Source: a virus. From it: 25,550 nt of DNA. The DNA is taken from positions 1 to 25,550 of the IMG/VR virus record IMGVR_UViG_3300043431_000079, one strand, 5' to 3'. Made by a program: the position numbers and the translations under genes. Position 1 is the first letter of the stretch, and the number at the start of each line of letters is the position of its first letter. Below the pieces are notes generated by a model. The model was not told where the DNA came from and ran no database searches. It worked only from the letters and a program-made list of their open reading frames with translations. Positions 13,394-20,598 of this stretch are shown piece after piece.

Positions 13394-13875
13394 TGGACAA
13401 GGCTCAATTCTGGGCAACAAAATCGCCGCTGGCCGAGTACCACGCGATCACGTTCACGCACCCGGCGTTCGACGCGCCGTTTCGACTGGTGGCGAATCAG
13501 TTCGCGCCCGTCACGCTCGGCGGCTTCGTGCATACGCCAGCGCCAATGAGCATCAAAGCGCCGGACCAGAAGTCCGACACGCAGGCGCGGCTGACGATGA
13601 GTTTCCCACGTCAGGTGGTGGGGCGCGAGTTCAAGCGGCAGTTGCGTCTGATCCAGTCCAGCGGATCGCGTGAGCCTATCGCCGTGACCTATGCGATCTA
13701 CCTGGGCGACACGGCAGCGCCTGAAATGACGTGGAGCCTCTACGCCGCCGAGGCTGGTGGGGTTCAGTTCTCGACCGACGCTGTGCAGGTGGTGGCGACG
13801 GATGACAATCCGATGAGGCGTCAGGTCGGCGTGATCTATGACCCGGCAACGTTTACGGGGCTGGAGCTGATCTGA
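13393..13875 (+). CDS. DUF1833-like tail tip protein
   Basis: This 160-residue protein has the typical DUF1833 layout: an early ITFTHPAFDAPFRLVANQ segment, a middle KSDTQARLTMSFPRQVVGREFKRQLR region, and a late strand-rich end PMRRQVGVIYDPATFTG. Proteins of this group take the place of lambda gpL in tail tip assembly of many phages and lie between the distal tail gene and the NlpC/P60-like gene, as here. It overlaps its upstream neighbour by 1 base and the downstream one by 1 base. The iron-sulphur Cys cluster of lambda gpL is absent. Confidence 0.7.
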   Translation: MDKAQFWATKSPLAEYHAITFTHPAFDAPFRLVANQFAPVTLGGFVHTPAPMSIKAPDQKSDTQARLTMSFPRQVVGREFKRQLRLIQSSGSREPIAVTYAIYLGDTAAPEMTWSLYAAEAGGVQFSTDAVQVVATDDNPMRRQVGVIYDPATFTGLELI

Positions 13876-14276
13876 TGACCCAATCGGACTTCATCACGCG
13901 CGCCATTGGCATCCCCTGGGTGCGCTGGCGCAGTGACTGGGATGCCGCGGACTGCTACGGCCTGATCGTGCTGTACTTCCGCGAGGTGCTGGGCGTAGAG
14001 CTTGATGGAAGGCCGGCTACCGACGATGGTGTGACACTGGATTTTCCTCCAGGGTGGAATAGCTGGAGCGAATGCGGCCCAGAGCATGAAGCGGCCTGCT
14101 TTGTCGGGTGGAAATCTGGTTCTCCCCATCATTGCGGCGTCATCGTCGCTGGCGGCGGCATGGTGCTGCATTCTGACGGCACAGAAAGCAGGCCAGGGAA
14201 TGTGCGCCTAACCAGACTATCCACCATGCAGCGCATGTATTCAGACATTCGATTCTATAAATACACCAAATGCTAA
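13875..14276 (+). CDS. NlpC/P60-like tail tip peptidase
   Basis: This 133-residue protein contains the catalytic pattern of NlpC/P60 (CHAP-related) Cys peptidases: DCYGLIVLYFREVLG with the nucleophile Cys27, and SPHHCGVIVAGGGMVLHSD with His85/86 as the base. Lambda gpK carries the same domain. In phages it sits at the tail tip and is thought to cut peptidoglycan cross-links during DNA entry. It is short and lacks the JAB/MPN domain that gpK has in front. It begins on the last base of the DUF1833 gene stop (TGATG) and its end overlaps the next start by 7 bases. Confidence 0.75.
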   Translation: MTQSDFITRAIGIPWVRWRSDWDAADCYGLIVLYFREVLGVELDGRPATDDGVTLDFPPGWNSWSECGPEHEAACFVGWKSGSPHHCGVIVAGGGMVLHSDGTESRPGNVRLTRLSTMQRMYSDIRFYKYTKC

Positions 14277-14407
14277 CCATTCTCAACGATCCGGCTGGCA
14301 TCACTGGACGCCAGCACTTCGAGCTTGATCCATCTATCAGTCTGCAAGCCAATATCGGGCGGCACCTGCATGGTGGTGCTGATTGCGAGCTGAGAATCAA
14401 TGGCTAG
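14270..14407 (+). pseudogene. N-terminal piece of the J-like tail protein, ended by in-frame TAG
   Basis: ATG 14270 overlaps the upstream stop by 7 bases and gives 45 residues (MLTILNDPAG start, ADCELRING end), then TAG at 14405-14407. The frame then continues open without another stop to 16723: the amber codon, TVDPLTDPR, and the ATG at 14435. Pseudomonas-type host specificity proteins that I recall start with a similar MLTI...VNG.PV.P segment joined directly to the rest, so this piece and the next gene appear to be one protein of 817 residues. Possible explanations are a nonsense mutation, an error in the sequence, or stop-codon read-through. As a free peptide it has no recognisable function. 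Confidence 0.6.
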
Positions 14408-14434
14408 ACGGTTGATCCGCTTACCGATCCGCGC

Positions 14435-16723
14435 ATGGATGCACCACCGAGCTTGCTGGATAACGTGGTGGCAGTGCGCAGGCCAGGAACTGGCGTTGAG
14501 ATTTCAACATGGGTGATCCTAGCGATTGTCAGCGCAGCAGCGGCATACGTCCTCATGCCGCAGATGCCGAACCTTGGCGGTGCGACTAGCAAGGACAGCC
14601 CGAACAATAGGCTGACCGGGCAAAGCAACATTGCGCGCTCCTACCAGGCCATCCCTGATGTGTACGGCTATCGCCGGGTGTGGCCGGACCTGATCCAGCC
14701 ATCGGTGGTTGAGTACGTCGATCACGTCAAGTACGTTACCGAGTGGCTGTGCGTCTCTCGCGGCAAGGGTACCATTGCTGACGTGCAGTACGCCGAGACG
14801 CCAATTGATGACATTGACGGGGCGAGCTATGAGGTGTTCGAGCCGGTGCCGTCTGGCGGTTATCCAGAGTTCGGCGCTACCACGATTCTCAACGTGGATG
14901 AAGTTTTCGCCAGCGATGAGGTCAACGGGCAGGAACTCACGCCGGTGGAGTCGTTCGCTACGCTGACCAAGACCGGAGCGTTCACGGCGGTCACTGCCGC
15001 TACACAGTTCACGGTGACGATACCGGATGGCGCTGATCTTGATCAGCTCAAGTCGCTGGTTCCGAGTGGCACTGCTGAGGTTTCATTCATCTATTCCAGC
15101 GGCGGGCTGCTTCCGGTATTCAGCGAGACCTGCACAGTCCTGGCTGTGTCTGTGGTTGGTGGCAATGCGACCTTCACCTTTTCCAGCAGCGCATGGAGTG
15201 ATTCGCATACCGCCGAGGCTTCGTCATTCACCATCGCCCCGAATGGCACCGCCAGCGCGGTTGTCGGCCCCTTCACGCTGCCCGTGGTGGCTGATCGCAT
15301 CTGGTGGAACACCATATTCCAGCGCGGCCTAAAAGGCACCGTACAGATCCGCGCGGAATGGTGGCAGGTCGATAGCGGAGGTGTCGAGATTTCAGGCACC
15401 CGTCAAACGCAAGACAACACGTATACAGCCAGCACCTACGACCAGAGGTTCTACACCAACAAGGTCACGCCGAGCGCCGGACCTGGCCGATATCGGATCC
15501 AGTTCGAGCGATTGAACGAGGTCAACGGCGATGGGTCGGCTGACGTGGCGAAGCTGGAGGAGGTCTACGCGGTGCGCGAGTACGCCAGCAAGACATTGCC
15601 TGGAGTTACCGTGATTCGGGTCACGACGAAGGCGACCGAATCCGCTACTGGATTCAGCGACCGGAAATTCAACCTTCGATGGCTGCGACACGTCAGAACG
15701 CTGACCACTGACGCCCTGAGCGAGTCTCGCAATTTTGCGCGCGCCATGGCGCATATCTGGACCATTGCAGGCAACGACATCACCGGGCTGGATACCGCCG
15801 CACTGGCCGCCATCAACACCGAGCACGGCGAGAACTCGCCGCTGCTGCGCTTTGACGGCAGCCTGGACGATGCCGACATGAGCCTGGGCGAGCGCCTGCA
15901 GTACGTCGCCAATACGGCGCGCTGCGTTGTCTGGCGCGATGGCACGAAATGGACCGCCACACGCGACCAAGCGCGGCTGTATCCCGAGCTGCAGCTGGAC
16001 TACCGCAATCTCGCAGCCAGCGGGGATTCGACCATCAGCTACGCCGCGCACCTACCGGCCAGCAATGACGGCGTTGAAGTCGAGTACGTGGACGAGACGA
16101 CGCAATCGAAGAAGTCCTACGTCCGCCTGAACATCAGCAGCGGATCGCCCGTGGCTGGCGTCAGCGAGAATCCGAAGAAGGTCAAGCTGCAGGGTTGCAC
16201 CACGCTTGCGCAAGCCACGAACCGTGCACAGCTCGAAGCGCGCAGGCTGATCTATCAGCGCGTCAGCGTGAGCGACACAGCCCTTGCCGATGCCAGCGGC
16301 CTGGGAATCGGCTCGCTGGTGCGCTGGATCGACCCGAACGATTTTGCCGGCGACGATGGGTTGCAGGCCGGCGAGGTGCTGGCGATCAGCGGCAACGTCA
16401 TCACGCCGAGCGAGCCTGTTGATTGGAAGGGGCAGACATCGGGCCGGATCATGTTCACCGGGGCGGACGGCAAGCAGGTCGGCACGACCCAGCTTTGCTA
16501 TCCGGTATCTGGTGGTGTGCAGGTAGCAGCCCTACCGGCTGGCGTCTATGTGCGAGACAGCGCGCGGCAGCTGGGCAGTCGCTACGCATTCGCTGTTGGC
16601 CTGACTCAGGCCGAGATCGAGGCGGAGGGGCTATACACCGTCACTGAGATCAGGCCAGCAGCAGACGGAACCGTCTCCCTAGCATTGGCCCAATACGATT
16701 CACGCATCTACGGAGCCGACTAA
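14435..16723 (+). CDS. J-like central tail tip protein (host specificity protein)
   Basis: The 762 residues from ATG 14435 have a hydrophobic segment near the N terminus (STWVILAIVSAAAAYVLM, about 25-42), followed by NRLTGQSNIARSYQAIPDVYGYRRVWPD, a stretch typical of J-like tail tip proteins. Lambda-type J is the central tail tip component that recruits receptor-binding fibres. A large middle region is beta-rich; a segment with YRIQFERLNEVNGDGSADVAK and a late region ARRLIYQRVSV follow. No Shine-Dalgarno precedes ATG 14435, and the frame is open upstream to a TAG at 14405, so the natural start is probably 14270. The last codons contain a fourth copy of the CTCCCTAGCAT element, coding SLALAQYD. 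The protein is shorter than lambda J (1132 residues). Confidence 0.75.
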   Translation: MDAPPSLLDNVVAVRRPGTGVEISTWVILAIVSAAAAYVLMPQMPNLGGATSKDSPNNRLTGQSNIARSYQAIPDVYGYRRVWPDLIQPSVVEYVDHVKYVTEWLCVSRGKGTIADVQYAETPIDDIDGASYEVFEPVPSGGYPEFGATTILNVDEVFASDEVNGQELTPVESFATLTKTGAFTAVTAATQFTVTIPDGADLDQLKSLVPSGTAEVSFIYSSGGLLPVFSETCTVLAVSVVGGNATFTFSSSAWSDSHTAEASSFTIAPNGTASAVVGPFTLPVVADRIWWNTIFQRGLKGTVQIRAEWWQVDSGGVEISGTRQTQDNTYTASTYDQRFYTNKVTPSAGPGRYRIQFERLNEVNGDGSADVAKLEEVYAVREYASKTLPGVTVIRVTTKATESATGFSDRKFNLRWLRHVRTLTTDALSESRNFARAMAHIWTIAGNDITGLDTAALAAINTEHGENSPLLRFDGSLDDADMSLGERLQYVANTARCVVWRDGTKWTATRDQARLYPELQLDYRNLAASGDSTISYAAHLPASNDGVEVEYVDETTQSKKSYVRLNISSGSPVAGVSENPKKVKLQGCTTLAQATNRAQLEARRLIYQRVSVSDTALADASGLGIGSLVRWIDPNDFAGDDGLQAGEVLAISGNVITPSEPVDWKGQTSGRIMFTGADGKQVGTTQLCYPVSGGVQVAALPAGVYVRDSARQLGSRYAFAVGLTQAEIEAEGLYTVTEIRPAADGTVSLALAQYDSRIYGAD
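16674..16690 (+). promoter_or_regulatory. Start-associated element, copy 4, inside the J-like gene end
   Basis: TCTCCCTAGCATTGGCC is identical over 17 bases to copy 1. Here it is within coding sequence and TAGCAT (16680-16685) is followed 7 bases later by ATA rather than ATG. The tailspike ATG lies 31 bases further on, preceded by GGAG. If the element is a promoter it would give a short leader for the tailspike gene; chance coding similarity is the alternative. Confidence 0.4.
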
Positions 16724-18901
16724 ATGCCGACCACGAACCCTGTCCCCAGCCAAGACCCGAGCGACCTGCTTTTCAATGCGGAAAAGCTGGATGAGGTGCT
16801 GAATGGCACCGGCACCAGTTTCACGGATCGCCTGGGAACTGCGCGGCGCACTGTTGCCGGGATGAACGCGGACTTCGACGCGCAACTTGCCGATGCTGAA
16901 TCTGATCTGAACGTCTATCGGGCTGATGCGGCTGCGAGTGCTGCCGAGGCGCTTGGCTATCTGCAGACAATTCGCGCTACATCGTATGGCGCATACGCCA
17001 GTGACCCAGCAACTGATCCGCTTGGCAATCCGCCGACTGTTGGTGATGAATATTTCAACACCACGTCCAATCTGCTGAAACGCTGGAATGGTGCGACATG
17101 GCAGGCCAGCGACATCAATACGGCGAACCTGGCTTCGCCTAGCGGATCTTCATTTGTCGGATACGACGGTCAGACCGTCCAGGATGTGCTGGATGGTGCG
17201 AAGTCCTTGCAAGACTACGCCGCACTGCGCGCCTACACTGGCCGTGCGAAACGCATTTACATCACCGGCCTGCCGGCCACGGAAAAGCCGGCTGGCATTG
17301 CTGGCCTGTTTCAGTACGATACGACTGACACGACAAGCGCTGACAACGGTGGCACGATCATTGTCGGAGCTGATGACAGGCGCTGGAAACGTGACTTTGA
17401 TGGAGCAGTAAACGTCAAATGGTTTGGCGCTGTTGGAAACTACGTCAGTTCATCAAGTCGCGGCACCAATGACATGGATGCGTTCATTAGGTTTTTTGAA
17501 TACTGCAAAACCAATAAGCGCAAAGGGTTTATTCCAAAAAGCAGCTATTACATAGGTACTCCGCTTCCGGCAATCGGAGAAACAACATCGTCATCAACTC
17601 TGCTAGGAAACTTCGCAATTGAAGGCGAGGACGCTCATAGCACTACATTGGTGTTTGACATAACAGACAACAACGATGTTGCGTTTCAGATTGCTCCAGA
17701 TTCGTCTGGATGGGACATGAAGAATTTTGGAATCAGCAACATTACCTCTAAAAAGGGTGTTGGGTTTTACATACCGGGCTCATACGACTCTAAATTTGAA
17801 AACATTCAAGTTTTCGGTTTTGACGTTAACTGGAAAAAACGCTCGTTTGTTACAACTTTCATTAACATTGAGGGCGCAGGCGGAAACTGCGGTTTTTACG
17901 ATCTCGGCGGAACATCCACGCTGGTGATCTCGTCATGGATGAACTACAACACACCGCTTGCCGGTGACTCACGGGATTTTGCAGGCTGCGGCTGGTTTGT
18001 CGCGGCTTCAGACTACAACAAATATGTGTCTTGTGCTTCTGACAGCAATACAGTTGCTTACAAAGTAAAAACAACGCAAGCCACATACCCTGGCTTTGTG
18101 CAAGACACTCTGGAGTTTGACAACTGCGGAACCGAGGGGTGTGGTAGCGCATGGATCATTGATGCAAAAGGTGGCGACGTAAGGCTAAACCGACCGACTG
18201 CCTACGACGTAGGGAACAGCAAGCTGGCGCACGTTGAAAACGCCTGGAACGTAGTCATCACCTCGCATAGCGACCCGGTTCTGACGAACGTGACTCGGGG
18301 CACCGACGTTGGTGCTGGAGTCGTGCGAATTCTTGAGACCAACTACAACACAGGAGGCAACCCAGCCTCATATCCAGCAAACCTTCCGTCTTTTGAATTC
18401 GGTGCCTATGGTATTGATGATTTTGCACACGACGGCATTCGGCTTGGTTCTGCGATGACATGCGGCAGGCTGCTTCGCCGTGCAAACAGCATCGAGTTTG
18501 AAATCTACATGCGTGGTAACGGTATTTTTGGTGGGGCCAAAGTAGATATTCTTCCTGTAACTAACTACACCGGCAGCGGAACACCAATGGACAGGGGTGG
18601 TTCTGTTTATGTTGGAGGTTTGAACGGGTTGGGTACGATTTACTACAACTTGTCGAAAACGAATGCCGCAATGGTTGTTACAGTAACAAAGATTGGATCT
18701 GCTCCAAACGAAATTGGTCTAAGGGTACTGATTGAACCGTTTAGCGGAACAGCTTCGCCAACCGCTCACAACGCGATTTTCAATGTGGAGGCGTATGTAA
18801 CGCCGGTCGGTGAAGACGGAAACGGTAAAAACCACAACATTAAAGCGGTTGGGACATACACAGGTCGGTCGAATTTGAAGCTGAAGGGTGTTGATTACTA
18901 A
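16724..18901 (+). CDS. Tail fibre / tailspike protein with beta-helix-like domain
   Basis: The 725-residue protein begins with an adaptor-like region (MPTTNPVPSQDPSDLLFNAE, TDRLGTARRTVAGM) of the type that attaches tailspikes to siphovirus tails, followed by a helical linker to about residue 85. A segment GLFQYDTTDTTSADNGGTIIV and VNVKWFGAVG (about 195-240) is the entry to a right-handed beta helix (pectate-lyase-like fold), with Gly, Asn and Val-rich strands to the C terminus. Such spikes bind and often cleave surface polysaccharide. Catalytic residues cannot be assigned. From about base 17450 onward the DNA becomes clearly richer in A and T than its neighbours, with Lys and Asn codons, suggesting that the receptor-binding part was acquired from elsewhere. 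GGAG lies upstream of ATG; the stop overlaps the next start (TAATG). Confidence 0.8.
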   Translation: MPTTNPVPSQDPSDLLFNAEKLDEVLNGTGTSFTDRLGTARRTVAGMNADFDAQLADAESDLNVYRADAAASAAEALGYLQTIRATSYGAYASDPATDPLGNPPTVGDEYFNTTSNLLKRWNGATWQASDINTANLASPSGSSFVGYDGQTVQDVLDGAKSLQDYAALRAYTGRAKRIYITGLPATEKPAGIAGLFQYDTTDTTSADNGGTIIVGADDRRWKRDFDGAVNVKWFGAVGNYVSSSSRGTNDMDAFIRFFEYCKTNKRKGFIPKSSYYIGTPLPAIGETTSSSTLLGNFAIEGEDAHSTTLVFDITDNNDVAFQIAPDSSGWDMKNFGISNITSKKGVGFYIPGSYDSKFENIQVFGFDVNWKKRSFVTTFINIEGAGGNCGFYDLGGTSTLVISSWMNYNTPLAGDSRDFAGCGWFVAASDYNKYVSCASDSNTVAYKVKTTQATYPGFVQDTLEFDNCGTEGCGSAWIIDAKGGDVRLNRPTAYDVGNSKLAHVENAWNVVITSHSDPVLTNVTRGTDVGAGVVRILETNYNTGGNPASYPANLPSFEFGAYGIDDFAHDGIRLGSAMTCGRLLRRANSIEFEIYMRGNGIFGGAKVDILPVTNYTGSGTPMDRGGSVYVGGLNGLGTIYYNLSKTNAAMVVTVTKIGSAPNEIGLRVLIEPFSGTASPTAHNAIFNVEAYVTPVGEDGNGKNHNIKAVGTYTGRSNLKLKGVDY

Positions 18902-19173
18902 TGCGAGTCCGAACCGCCACCGGCTTGATCTCCGCCTACATGCGACTGTGCAAATTCGACGGCTGGACCAGCTTCTGGAACGTCATCTACGTCATGCCAG
19001 GCTTCGAGAACGACCAGCGCCTGCTGCGCCACGAGCGCAAGCACATTGAGCAGATCGAGCGCGACGGGCGCTTGCTGTTTGCGATCAAGTACCTGTACTG
19101 GCTGTGCCGGTACGGATACCAAAAATGCCCCTACGAGGTCGAAGCACGCGCGGCTGAATTGAAATCACCATGA
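18901..19173 (+). CDS. Small HERKH metallopeptidase-like protein
   Basis: This 90-residue protein contains RLLRHERKHIEQ with H44-E45-x-x-H48, a zinc peptidase HExxH motif, followed by PYEVEARAAE near the end, whose Glu residues (79 and 81) could supply the third ligand. The central part GRLLFAIKYLYWLCRYGY is rather hydrophobic. The same layout, a small protein with HE..H...RDG..FL..YL......YEVEAR, is found in families of putative membrane-associated peptidases of bacteria. It sits between the tailspike and the lysis genes, overlapping the former by 1 base and the latter by 4. A function in envelope breakdown is inferred from position only. Confidence 0.6.
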   Translation: MRVRTATGLISAYMRLCKFDGWTSFWNVIYVMPGFENDQRLLRHERKHIEQIERDGRLLFAIKYLYWLCRYGYQKCPYEVEARAAELKSP

Positions 19174-19412
19174 CACCAGAAGAACGCAAGGCGCTGATCG
19201 CCGAAATCGTGGAGGTCATGAACTCCACAAAGCCGCAACTGTCCGACGAGGAGATGCAATGGGTCCGCCTTGCGATTGAGGCTGAGTCGCGCAAGATCCG
19301 ATTCAGGGATGCCGTGATCGAAAAGACGCTGGGCAGCCTGGTATGGTCCGGCATTGCTGGTCTTGGCTACCTGGTCATCGATTACCTGAAAAACCGAGGG
19401 ATTTCACTGTGA
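19170..19412 (+). CDS. Small membrane protein, possible holin
   Basis: This 80-residue protein has a charged helical N terminus (MTPEERKALIAEIVEVMNS, LSDEEMQWVRLAIEAESRKIRFRDAVIEKT) and one membrane segment near the end (LGSLVWSGIAGLGYLVIDYL). A cytoplasmic helical domain with one C-terminal membrane pass, directly upstream of the lysozyme, suggests an accessory lysis membrane protein or holin component; I recall similar small proteins in lysis cassettes. Its start overlaps the upstream stop by 4 bases (ATGA), and its stop overlaps a GTG start of the tiny Trp-rich reading frame. Confidence 0.55.
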   Translation: MTPEERKALIAEIVEVMNSTKPQLSDEEMQWVRLAIEAESRKIRFRDAVIEKTLGSLVWSGIAGLGYLVIDYLKNRGISL

Positions 19413-19462
19413 ACCCGATCGCAATTGCTATGCTGTTTTTCTGGTGGAGGTGGTGGGCATGA
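19409..19462 (+). CDS. Trp-rich micropeptide, 17 residues
   Basis: A GTG at 19409 overlaps the stop of the membrane protein (GTGA), and the frame ends in TGA overlapping the lysozyme ATG (ATGA). The product, MNPIAIAMLFFWWRWWA, is hydrophobic followed by WWRWW. Exact coupling at both ends on the pattern of all neighbouring genes argues for translation, and a peptide with a membrane-interacting Trp/Arg end would suit a lysis region. It may instead only keep ribosomes moving into the lysozyme gene. The GGAGG for lysozyme lies inside this frame. Confidence 0.4.
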   Translation: MNPIAIAMLFFWWRWWA

Positions 19463-19890
19463 TTGAGCAACTGACCGCGCAGCTCAGGCGCGACGAGGGC
19501 ACCAGGGCTGCGGCCTATCAGGATCACCTGGGATTCTGGACTATCGGAGTGGGTCGCCTGATCGACTCGCGCAAGCCGGGTGCTGGGCTGCGACCGGATG
19601 AAATCGACTACCTGCTGAAGAATGACATCGCCGACCGGGTGCAGGCGTTACAGAAGGCGCTTCCGTGGTTTGCGAAGCTGGATCATGCGCGCCAGGGTGT
19701 GCTGATCAACATGGCGTTCCAGATGGGCACGGAGGGCCTGCTGGCGTTTCGTCAGACGCTTGGACTGGTGCGTGATGGGAAGTATGCCGAAGCGTCCGAT
19801 CAAATGCTGAAAAGCAAGTGGGCCACCAGCCAAACACCAGAGCGGGCACATCGCCTGAGCCAACAAATGAAAACAGGAGAATGGAAATGA
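19459..19890 (+). CDS. T4-type lysozyme (glycoside hydrolase family 24 endolysin)
   Basis: The 143-residue enzyme hydrolyses beta-1,4 bonds between N-acetylmuramic acid and N-acetylglucosamine of peptidoglycan. The catalytic triad is intact, with spacing as in T4 lysozyme: Glu13, Asp22, Thr28 (RRDEGTR...YQDHLGFWTIGVGR). No signal peptide or SAR segment is visible, so it needs a holin to reach the wall. I chose ATG 19459, since GGAGG precedes it by 9 bases, over the GTG at 19444. Length (T4: 164 residues) is short but normal for phage family members. Its stop overlaps the start of the holin candidate by 4 bases. Confidence 0.9.
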   Translation: MIEQLTAQLRRDEGTRAAAYQDHLGFWTIGVGRLIDSRKPGAGLRPDEIDYLLKNDIADRVQALQKALPWFAKLDHARQGVLINMAFQMGTEGLLAFRQTLGLVRDGKYAEASDQMLKSKWATSQTPERAHRLSQQMKTGEWK

Positions 19891-20057
19891 ACGCAGCAAT
19901 GATCTCGGCGATTGTCCGCCACCTACTGACCGCCGTAGCCGGTGGCTTTGCCGTGCAGTACGGTGTGGACGGTGACACGATGAACGCCATCGTAGGCGGT
20001 GCCTCGGCGCTGGCTGGTGTAATCTGGTCGCTGGCTGACAAGCGCAAGGCTGAATGA
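19887..20057 (+). CDS. Putative holin (Pam3-gp28-like)
   Basis: The 56-residue protein from ATG 19887 (AGGAGA just upstream) has two hydrophobic segments: ISAIVRHLLTAVAGGFAVQYG and MNAIVGGASALAGVIWSLA, joined by a short polar turn (VDGDT), with a charged tail KRKAE. This two-helix layout with both ends on the same side matches class II holins and resembles a family that I recall as Pam3-gp28. It would make the hole through which the lysozyme leaves the cytoplasm. It is the last gene of the late operon; a terminator follows directly. Confidence 0.7.
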   Translation: MNAAMISAIVRHLLTAVAGGFAVQYGVDGDTMNAIVGGASALAGVIWSLADKRKAE

Positions 20058-20061
20058 AAAA

Positions 20062-20081
20062 ACCCGCCCTTGGGCGGTTTC
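20062..20081. terminator. Bidirectional terminator between lysis genes and minus-strand operon
   Basis: CCGCC (20064-20068) pairs with GGCGG (20073-20077) around CTTG. On plus it is followed by TTT; on minus by six T from the A run at 20057-20062, so it is stronger for the minus-strand operon that ends at 20114. Confidence 0.8.
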
Positions 20082-20113
20082 TGAAGGTTTTGTGTACTGA
20101 CTGAAGATTTTTC

Positions 20114-20386
20114 CTAAGAATTTGCTTCCTTGTAATCCAAGTAGAAGCCTATCATCGTCGTCAGCATCGCCGACTTCTGCGCGGCCTTCTGCTGGCGCTT
20201 GTGCTGACGCTTGGCCGCGTCGTAGGCGCTATTGAGTGCGCTGGATCTCTGGCGCGCGCGCTCGATCAGGTCTTTGTCGCGTGGCTTGGCGCGGTGCGCT
20301 GCCGCCAGTTCGCTGTTGGCGAGGTTGGCAGCATCAAAGAGCCTGGCTAGCTGCTCCAGTGTGATCCGCTGCGGCTTGGTGGTCAC
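20114..20386 (-). CDS. Hypothetical helical phage protein
   Basis: This 90-residue protein starts at GTG 20386, whose GTGA overlaps the upstream stop, and ends in TAG. It is basic and helical throughout (LEQLARLFDAANLANSELAAAHRA, RARQRSSALNSAYDAAKRQHKRQQKAAQK). No domain is recognised. It is the last gene of the long minus-strand operon of small genes, 30 bases before the shared terminator. A coiled coil that binds nucleic acid or partner protein is possible but not shown. Confidence 0.6.
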   Translation of the reverse strand: MTTKPQRITLEQLARLFDAANLANSELAAAHRAKPRDKDLIERARQRSSALNSAYDAAKRQHKRQQKAAQKSAMLTTMIGFYLDYKEANS

Positions 20387-20598
20387 TGCGCGCCTCTTGC
20401 GCGGATTGCTGCTGCCACTTCGTCAGTGTGTCGGCACCCGGCGCTGTGATCCCCGATGGTTATGGCGATCTTGAAGCATGCCTCGCGCTCTGCTGCTGAT
20501 ACAAGCTCTGCAAAACTTTCGAGATACGCAACATCAATCAGTGACAGGCCGGTAAGCCCGACTTTTTCGGCAAGCGCCATGATTTCGTCGCGGGTCAT
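20383..20598 (-). CDS. Hypothetical phage protein, small acidic
   Basis: This 71-residue protein begins MTRDEIMALAEKVGLTGLSL and has a SFAELVSAAEREACFKIAITIGDHSAGC segment and an IRARGAQ end. The pattern 'FA.LV.AAEREAC......AIRARG' is very common in small early proteins of phages of proteobacteria; their role is unknown. Its start overlaps the preceding stop by 4 bases (ATGA), as for most genes in this operon. Confidence 0.65.
   Translation of the reverse strand: MTRDEIMALAEKVGLTGLSLIDVAYLESFAELVSAAEREACFKIAITIGDHSAGCRHTDEVAAAIRARGAQ

Noticed and set aside
14405-14407. Genome-wide reassignment of TAG to an amino acid
   Set aside because: At least three other genes (ending at 1297, 20114 and 21499) use TAG as an apparently normal stop, so only local read-through or mutation is considered.
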